Source: Nyssa sinensis (Eukaryota; Streptophyta; Magnoliopsida; Cornales; Nyssaceae). Taken from it: DNA of 64,000 bases. Of the stretch, positions 56,500-64,000 are shown one piece after another. The DNA is taken from assembly GCA_008638375.1 (NCBI GenBank), contig CM018031.1, positions 11,002,062 to 11,066,061 of the forward strand, given 5' to 3'. The notes beneath the pieces were generated by a model. The model did not search any database, was not told where the DNA came from, and worked only from the letters and a program-made list of their open reading frames with translations. How positions within the stretch are numbered: the first letter of the stretch is position 1; each line of letters starts with the position of its first letter. The position numbers were made by a program, and so were the translations under genes.

Positions 56500-59390
56500 T
56501 TCTTCTGATGAGAAACGTGTTTAGCGGCTTGAGGTTCTAATCGCAGTTAGCACTCTGCATGACAAAGTCATTGCATGGGTTTTGGGCGGGCCAACTAAAT
56601 CTGTGTACAAATAAGAGGTAGTCATTGGCTTAGAAGTAAAAATGCAGGTAAGTTAGGTCTATTCAAGATGAAAGATCTATCTCTTTTAAGGGCGGATCCA
56701 TTATAAGGCCGGGCCGGGCCGGGCCGGGTTATAGCTCTTCCCAAAAACTTGAAAAAAAAATTTATACATGTAAATTTTGATTATTCTTAAATTACTTTAT
56801 CTCAAATTTTGGCTATTTTAATTTTAACTCTTTTTTTTTTACTCTAAAATTTTCGCCCAACTCATTAAGTATCTTAATTTCTAAAGTATATCTTAGTTTA
56901 AAGTTTTTTTCATTGCCATTGATTTGATAAGTTTTGATTTTTTTTAGAAGCTTTTTGCCTTCAATATTTGTAAATGCTAAGAAGATTTTCTTCATTATTT
57001 TTTTGATGTTTTTTTGCTAAAATTTTATCATTTAAACTTTGTTTGATTGCTAAATAAATTTTTTGAAAAAAAGAAAAATAAATACAACCTTGTTATTTTT
57101 CCCTAATCATCTTCTTTTTGAGAAATAGACTTTTTTACATGTAATTTCAGAGAAAAAAAATTCCCCCTTTCATCTTCCTTTTTGAGAAATTGTTTCCTCC
57201 CGTCATCTTTTTCTTTGAGAAAGAATTTTTTTTGCAATTTAAAAAAAAGATTCACCCTCTAAAAATTCACCCTAAATTTTTTCAGCCCCCCTCAATATTT
57301 TTTCCTGGTTCTGTCTTGATCTTTTCTATATACATGATTTTGGTTTGAGTCGCTGTACACACATAATATTTAAGATTTTTTTCTCTCCACATCGCTTGTG
57401 TAAAAAAAAATGTAAAAACGTAAAAATTGCAAAATAACCATATTACACTATTATAACAAAAATATTTCATAATATCAATATTAATTAAAAATCAATACAT
57501 ATATCTCCCAATTCCGGTTCTCACTTTTCATTTCTTTTCTTTTTTTTAGTGATTGGGAAATCTAAAAGAAGACAAAAACAAACAATCCATATTATGGGAG
57601 TTTTTGACCACATGCAAATACTTTCAAAACTTTTTTGTCCGATTCAAGTATTTTTAAACTTATTTTTTGAATTCATGTAATTTTTAAAATTGCATCTTCA
57701 AGATACACTTTTGAAGATGTGATTTTGAAGTCAATTATTTATTTTTTAACTAAATTGCATCTTGAATATGCAAATTTAAAATTGACTGACCATCTTGCTG
57801 CAACAAAGCAAGCTTAGGAATGAATCTAATGAAAATTTAGGTTTCTATCCGCTTTGAAGATTCTTCTTTCCTCTTCGGTGAAAAAGGGTAAAGGTGTGTG
57901 GGAGAAAGAATCCTAAAAGGAGAGAAGATTTCATCTACCAAGCAGAATAGAGTGTGACCCCTAAGCAATTAAGGGTTCTAGATGCGATACATATGTGAAT
58001 AGTACTTAATCAACCAACTTGATTGCATTTAAATATTAAAAACTATTCACATAAAATTCACATATTGAAAATGCGATTTTAAACTTGCTTTTTCAATATG
58101 CGATTCTGTTGAAAAATTGACTTCAAAATCACATCTTCAAGTTGCAATTTTCAAAATTGTATGGATTTGGACACTAAGTTTAAAAGTGTGCGAGTTAGGT
58201 TTATAAGATTTAAAAACACTTTAGGAGGCTTTTGGAGAACTACCAACCTTTCCCTTTCACTTCAAGTAAACAAACACAAACCCTACAAGTAACAACATAA
58301 TCGGGACAGAGAAGTAACTCTTTTTCTCTCTTTGCAGAAAACACATAAAAGCTACAAGGAAGAGAACAATTAATTATGGAAAAGTAATCTCTCTTTATAT
58401 CTATATACAGACACACGCCAAAATTTGATTTGACCAATTGCTTACATTTTAACTCAATTTCTCTATCGTGTTTCAAATCTAAAAAATACTCAAACTCGAT
58501 AGACGAACAAAGTAGAAAAATCACTCATCTTCATTATCCTCCAGCTCTTGTCAGCCTCATGAACGTCAACTCCCTCTTCAAAATCAACATTTCTGTCGCC
58601 TCTTTCTCGCCTCAGAAGGTGAGCGCAGCCTAAAAAACCAATCGGCATGCGATGCAATGCGAACATTGATGTCCCCAAGAAACTTCTTGTTTTCAAAGTT
58701 GTCTCCTTCAGCTTCTTCCTTAGGTTAGGGATGTTGGGATCGACCGCTGAATCAGTGATTAGATAAAAAATAATTGAATTTATTTTTATTATTTTAATAA
58801 TAAATTTAATATATTTATATAAATTACAAGACAAATCTTAAAAAAAGAATATAATAATTCAGTAAATTAGCCTATATTAATTAATCATAATAGTTTTGTA
58901 ATTCCTTCAAATATTCTAAAAAAAGATTACTAAACTTAAATAACTCATATATTACTCTTATTTCTGTCTTTCTCCCTCCCTCTTGGGTAATGTTCTTAAA
59001 CTAAACTATATAAATTGTCCTAATAAAAGAATTTAATGGTAAGAACATAAATTATATTGAATTCAATTCTCAATAAAGGGATATGATGATTTTGACAAAT
59101 ATTTTAATTGGTAAATTATATGATTTTTTTTCTTAAAAAATATTTCAAGTATAAAAATTCACCAAATACTAGTACATTAACACTGAAAGGTCATCTAATT
59201 TGAGTTCAAATAATAACATTATATATATATATATATGTGTGTCTGTGTGTGTGTTCCTATGAGTACTTATAAGATAGAGAGGGAGAGTAACAAGTGCATA
59301 TACATGTATAAACAAAGGTTAATTATACTGACACCCTATGAGGTTTTGCATATTCATATTGGGATCCTCATTGTTTCAAAAATAGACAAT
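56500..59390. other. Intergenic sequence upstream of HSP70
   Basis: It contains a probable family 3 element (56687-57318), an A+T-rich segment at about 57660-58170 with repeated GATTTTGAAGTCAATT/AATTGACTTCAAAATC words in inverted orientation, and a gene-fragment-like stretch at 58540-58740 (minus; VDPNIPNLRKKLKE) that I could not assign. The last 75 bases (59317-59390) match one end of the family 1 type (TTAATTATACTGACACCCTA and following). Confidence 0.4.
56687..57318. mobile_element. Probable miniature transposon near the HSP70 promoter (family 3)
   Basis: The left end TTAAGGGCGGATCCATT matches the ends of the intron element. The right end read in reverse is CAAGACAGAACCAGG, similar but diverged. 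A short GGGCC array (about 56710-56730) lies near the left end. The interior is A+T-rich and non-coding. Confidence 0.45.
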
Positions 59391-59608
59391 CACTACAAAA
59401 AAAAAAATATATACTTTTAGCGACGCAGGCTTAGGCTTCGTTAATGGTGAGCATTAGCGACGCACACAGGGGCATCTCTAAATATAACGAAAAAGTTTTA
59501 AATGGCGTGCCTTGAAATTTATTTGCGACAGCTAAATATTTTTAGCGACGTTCGTGTTCATCACTAATGGTCCCAATACCATTAGCAATGCCCCCGTGCG
59601 TTGCTAAT
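59391..59608. mobile_element. One end of a CACTA (En/Spm-type) transposon
   Basis: It starts CACTACAAAAAAAAAAA, the standard CACTA terminus. This is followed by subterminal repeats TAGCGACG at 59418-59425, 59455-59462 and 59543-59550, and a diverged inverted one (GCGTTGCTAAT, 59598-59608). This pattern is typical of plant CACTA ends. The element is cut at 59608 by the next feature and its other end is not in the window. Confidence 0.7.
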
Positions 59609-59713
59609 TGTAACACCCCGGCTCGTTTACCGAAAAATTAAGTTAGTAATTCGGTATTAGAAATTGACGAAAGCGAAATAAAACATTACGGGAAATTAAA
59701 CCAGGATAAAAAC

Positions 59714-59782
<69 letters not shown>

Positions 59783-60122
59783 CTAAATAAACAAATAAAA
59801 CAAAAAGGAGGGGGGAGAAATGGAGTGGCCAAGTTTAGAACCCTTGAGCCAAAAACTAAGAAGAACTTAAGCCCAAAACTTTAGCCATTTGGATTGCTCA
59901 CTTTTTGTGTCATAATATATGTGTATATATATATGTATATATGTATACATAAAATGAAGCCCCATCTCCCAAATTGACCAATGGCCATTCATGCAGCAAC
60001 CATTATTTTTGAAATAAAATATATAGGATATAATTATATACATGTTGCGTGTGTGCAGTGCAATTCAGAAAGTGAAATGAGTGTGTTGTGTGCGTTACGT
60101 GTGTGTGTATGAACTGAAAAGA

Positions 60123-60154
<32 letters not shown>

Positions 60155-63100
60155 AAAAGCATAACTGAAAAGAAAAGAGAGAGTGGGTTGGCTTAATGAG
60201 TGGAGGGCTGAGTGTATATAGTAGTGTTGTGTGCATGGTTGAACAATTGCAGGAGTGAAAGTGTGTGCTCGGGTAGAGAGAGAGTAGAGAGAGGGTGAGT
60301 TAGAGAGAGAAAGTGAGGCAGTGTGTGTGAGATCAAGTGTGTGCATGCTTGTGTGTGTGCTTGGGAGAATCAAAGTCAAGTAGAGGAGAGGGATACAGAA
60401 GCTTGAGAAGCTCAGGAACCAAGTCCAAGATAGAGAAGGGACTGCCATCACAAGGTAATCCCTCAACGTTTATCTTTCTCTCTCTAAAAGGTTCAATTTC
60501 CCCTTATTGTTTTTAGGCTCAAGGAAGCCTTATAATCACATGCATGCATCTCAATATAGAAGAGGATGAAAATAGATAAAAAAAAAAAAAAAAAATGGGT
60601 TACCTAGAGGGCTTAAAATGCATGAACCGTAGAACTGCCATTGATGGACCATGAAAGTGGGTCTGAGCCACTGAAGACTAAACCAGTTTTCACCACTTAG
60701 GGATTAAACTAGAGGCTATGTAAAGACTTGAAATTTTAGAATGGAATTTTTTTTTTAGTGTTCAAGTGTACGTAAATTAAATTGATTACATAATGTTAAA
60801 AAAAAAAAAAAAGAAATAAATGAAATAATAATAATGATGAATGAGGCAAAATAAATAAATAAATGAAGTAAAATAAAGCAAAATGAAAAGAAATAGAACA
60901 GGTAGAAATGAAAAGTCAAGTTGGCAGGATTTTTGTGGTGGTGGCATGTTAATATGTGCATATATATATATATATATTATAATATATATGTCATCAAAAG
61001 GAGGGAAAAGAAGCAAACAGGAGAATATGTATGTATATATATATATATTGTGTGCGGTGTGCGGTGTGTGATGTATATGTGGTTGTGTAGTGGGTCAATA
61101 AAAGGGGCTACAGCAGGTGTAGGGTGCAGGTCAGTGTGCATGTGTATGTGTGTGTTGTAGCGTGTAGCAGTGTAGGTTTAGATGTGCAGTAGGTTGCGTG
61201 TAAAAGAAAAGAAAGAAAAAAAAAAAAAAAAGAAGAAGAAGTAAGAGAGAAATTGAGGTAGCAGCCGCGGCAGACCTAGGAGACGTGGGGGTTGAGAAGG
61301 AAAAGGAAGAGGGAGAGACTACCTGTAGCAGCAGCGCTGCAACAAAGAAGGAAAAGGGAGAGATTTGAGAAACGGTGCAGGAAGAGATGGCATGAAGTTG
61401 GAGCAGTTTGCTGGGCAGCCGCAGTAGCCGTGACTGCGGCTATTACAGGGAGTGGAGAGTAGTATTAAAACCAGGAGAGTGGTATCAGCTGCTTCGATCC
61501 AGCAGTAGTGGCGATGGCACAGCAGGTCGGTAAAAATATATATATATATATATATATTTAGATGTATGTGTGAAACGGTGGTAGGGGCAGTGATTGATAG
61601 CAAGTGATTGGAGCTGTGGGTTTTGGAGTTACCTGTAGCGGTGGGAGCTATGTTTTGGAATGTCCTGTAGCGATCGTAGCTGCATGTTGCGGATTGAAGG
61701 AGCAGTAGCAGCAGAAGCTGCTGGGATAAGGAACTTGTTGTAAAATCTACAGAAAATTGGAAGACTTGATGCGGCTAAACAGCGGCTGCAATAGGGTAAG
61801 CCCCTATTCTCTGTGATTCAAAATTTATTGGGTTGCTTTCAATTTCCCTTTGAGCTGTTATGAGTATGGGACATTAATCTAGAGTAGGAGAGAAAAATTT
61901 TAGGACAAACAAGGAAGAAAACAGTGAAGGAATAAGGGAAATTTTAGAAATTTCAGATTATGGAACTTGAGTTGGGCTGAGTTTTGTGATTTAATTTAGG
62001 CCAAACTGGGTCGGGTCCGACCCGACTCACCCATTTGGATGGCTGCCCAATATTGTTATTGTATGAGAAAAATTTTAGATTTGAGTTTAGGAGGTGTTTG
62101 GTTCAAAATGAGAAGCTATCCAATGATTGGCTTACAATGGAAAAACAACGTGAACACGCAGGAAATGGGGAAAATTATAGCAGTGAATAGAGCTTTGTGA
62201 AAATTTTAATTATGCCAGAAATCATAGTTAATTATGAATTAACCCGATGAATAAATTAATTAAATATTAATTAAATTAATTTAAAGGAGGGGAAATTACC
62301 AAAATACTCTTGAGTCGAAAAGTAGTACAACGGACACCGAATAAATTAATTGAATAGTGAATTTTTATTATTTCGAGCATTCTAGACTCAACAGTGGAGT
62401 CTGATTTGTAAAAAGAGGCATCGAAAAATAAGAAACCATGAAAGTGCAAAATGACTGTTTTGATCTTTTTAGTCGAACGTCCAAATTAAATTTCACGAAG
62501 GCCTAAACCTATTTTCTTCGACGTCACGGACCCAATTATAGAATTTATTTTAGCAAAATAGAAACTAATAAAATAAAGACATAAAATTTGATGAATAGCA
62601 TCATTCAAGGGACAAACCGACTGAGCTACATTTTATGGTTTTAGGAACACCGAAAGATAAAGAGAAGGCAGTCTGACCTTCTGCATTCTCACTGCTAGCC
62701 GCCATCTTGCGAGCACGTTTTATTAGGGTTGAGACCAACCCGTCAGGTATGATATTTTACTAATGTGAGAAATGAGATTAAGCTTAGGAGTATTTGATAA
62801 GATGATTGAATGTTCTCTATGCGTAATTGCTATTAGGAAACCACTTAGAATTTGATTGTTTATATGCTTACGTGTTCTTTATGAATCTGTGGGTGTTATG
62901 AATTACTTCTTGAGTTGTCATCATATGTGATTTATGTTTTAGAAGGATCGCTGATATTGCGACATGTAGAATTGTATAAGTGTTGGGATTGATCGAGCAT
63001 GACACGTAGATTTATGGATGAAATCTTGTAATTTAAATGCTATTGTTAATCTTAAATGTGATGCATTATTTAAAGCATGTTGCATATGCTTATGAAAGAG

Positions 63101-64000
63101 ATGTTACATTTGAACTGTATCATTGCATGACGAAATCATGGCATATTGGCATCGTGTGATTTCTTGAAAGCATAGTGTGGGTCAGCACGAGGTGCTGGTG
63201 CATTATGAGGGTGCAGATCCTGTGGTGAAAAACCCAAAATCGGCCAATAGGTACTCGCCTGCCTGACGGATTCCGGACCGTGAAGCGAGACATACGTGGC
63301 GGTACTCATGCCAGCGGGGAAGGACCGTATCATGAGACATGGGTGGGCATAGAGTTGCATGGGTGTGTCACGCATACTGCTTACATACTGTATATTGTTC
63401 ATATACTGTCATCATTACATCGAATGCCATATAGAAATAACTGTACACTTGCACATGTCACGACCTTAGTTTTGTTTCTTGCATTAGTATTATGTCATAC
63501 CAGCATGTTGTCGCTGACCCATTCGTGGGCACAGGTTTCAGATAAAGCTCCTGGCACGCGGGACTTGATGAAATCTTGGAGAAAGGAGAGGGAATGAATT
63601 TGGAAGAATATTTGGGCCCTTGGGGCGTATTTAGACATTATAAAAGATTGATGTATTTCTGAAAAGCATGGAAATGACATTGTATATTGTAATAAATAAT
63701 GAATTTGTGATCTTTTAGTTTAAGTGTAGGAGTAGACGTGATGGATTGTATAAGTAGGTGATGTATATTTAACTTTGATAGAGTTGTGGCCATCGAGTGA
63801 GGATGGATTGTAACTGTTATATATATATATATATATGTTGTATTGTGTTTATCAGGGGGAAAAGGTTCGAAAAACAAAGGAGGTGCTGCCGAAATTTTTA
63901 GAAAATTAAAGAACTCTATTTAATTTGACGTAAATTCATAAATCTGTTTAATTATCTTTTATTTTATTTACTTTCTGTTCGTCAGTCGCACCTCGGGTTT
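59609..64000 (+). mobile_element. Probable long LTR of a gypsy element, running off the window
   Basis: It begins TGTAACACCCCGGCTCG, a common start of LTRs in Tekay/Del-type chromovirus elements, exactly where the CACTA end is interrupted. The window closes in CGCACCTCGGGTTT, the kind of sequence found just before the 3' edge of such LTRs, which often mirrors the start. The interval has no open frame of note, which fits an LTR of about 4.4 kb, long but known in this group. Near 63180-63560 are words I associate with these LTRs (GACGGATTCCGGACCGTGAAG, CCCATTCGTGGGCACAGGTTTCAG). Only one copy is visible, so this remains inference. Confidence 0.5.
59719..59781 (+). repeat. (TAA)n microsatellite
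   Basis: About 21 uninterrupted ATA/TAA trinucleotide units shortly after the start of the putative long LTR. Confidence 0.9.

Noticed and set aside
58490..58834. 114-codon minus-strand frame with VDPNIPNLRKKLKE
   Set aside because: The middle looks protein-like, but I could not assign it and found no flanking exons. Possibly a gene fragment; not listed as a gene.
60095..60466. 123-codon frame on the minus strand rich in Ser, Leu and Thr-His repeats
   Set aside because: It is produced by GA/GT simple repeats in the putative LTR; no domain or start context.
1..64000. CRISPR arrays, operons, riboswitches or rRNA/tRNA genes
   Set aside because: None was seen; the direct repeats here are minisatellites or transposon parts and the genome is a plant's. 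No complete tRNA cloverleaf was recognised by eye.

Overview
The window looks like nuclear DNA from an angiosperm, probably a eudicot. It is A+T-rich and gene-sparse, its genes have GT-AG introns, and there are many simple repeats. It carries a WUSCHEL-type homeobox gene and plant Ty1-copia, Ty3-gypsy (Tat lineage), CACTA and miniature inverted-repeat transposon remains. I see nothing bacterial, viral or organellar.

Four host genes can be supported. From left to right they are: a WOX2-type homeobox gene (885-2246, minus, two exons); a plant-specific membrane-anchored protein of unknown function (19047-19974, plus, with a one-base frameshift); a small twin CX9C protein resembling the mitochondrial ribosomal protein MRP10/mS37 (50052-50466, plus, two coding exons); and a cytosolic HSP70/HSC70 (52346-56327, minus, two exons, also with a one-base frameshift). 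The HSP70 gene has a perfect three-unit heat-shock element and a TATA box upstream. The four genes show no functional relation to each other; this is ordinary plant gene spacing with transposons between the genes.

Mobile DNA takes up most of the recognisable remainder. A decayed copia pol lies at 3.6-6.3 kb, with LTR-like sequence joined directly to integrase. A LINE-like RNase H fragment lies at 14.6 kb. A complete, recent Tat-lineage gypsy element occupies 25726-35946 (543-bp LTRs, 5-bp target duplication). Its gag-pol is one frame with five stops, while its antisense accessory gene (three exons, predicted 615 aa) is fully open, and a 42-bp/163-bp higher-order tandem repeat lies between them. 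A solo LTR with matched 5-bp duplications lies at 37321-38433. Two pairs of inverted repeats are nested at 40.4-43.1 kb around promoter-like sequence. A truncated copia (LTR, primer-binding site and gag) lies at 45.2-46.2 kb. A CACTA end at 59391 is interrupted at 59609 by what looks like a very long gypsy LTR running off the right edge.

Small dispersed elements fill the A+T-rich gaps: a family of ~500-bp inverted-repeat elements at about 7.9, 16.8 and 17.7 kb, and two other families. The single-base frameshifts in two otherwise well-preserved host genes may be assembly errors, so both genes should be checked against reads before being called pseudogenes. Positions and translations were worked out by eye from the sequence; family assignments are from memory of conserved motifs, not from database searches.
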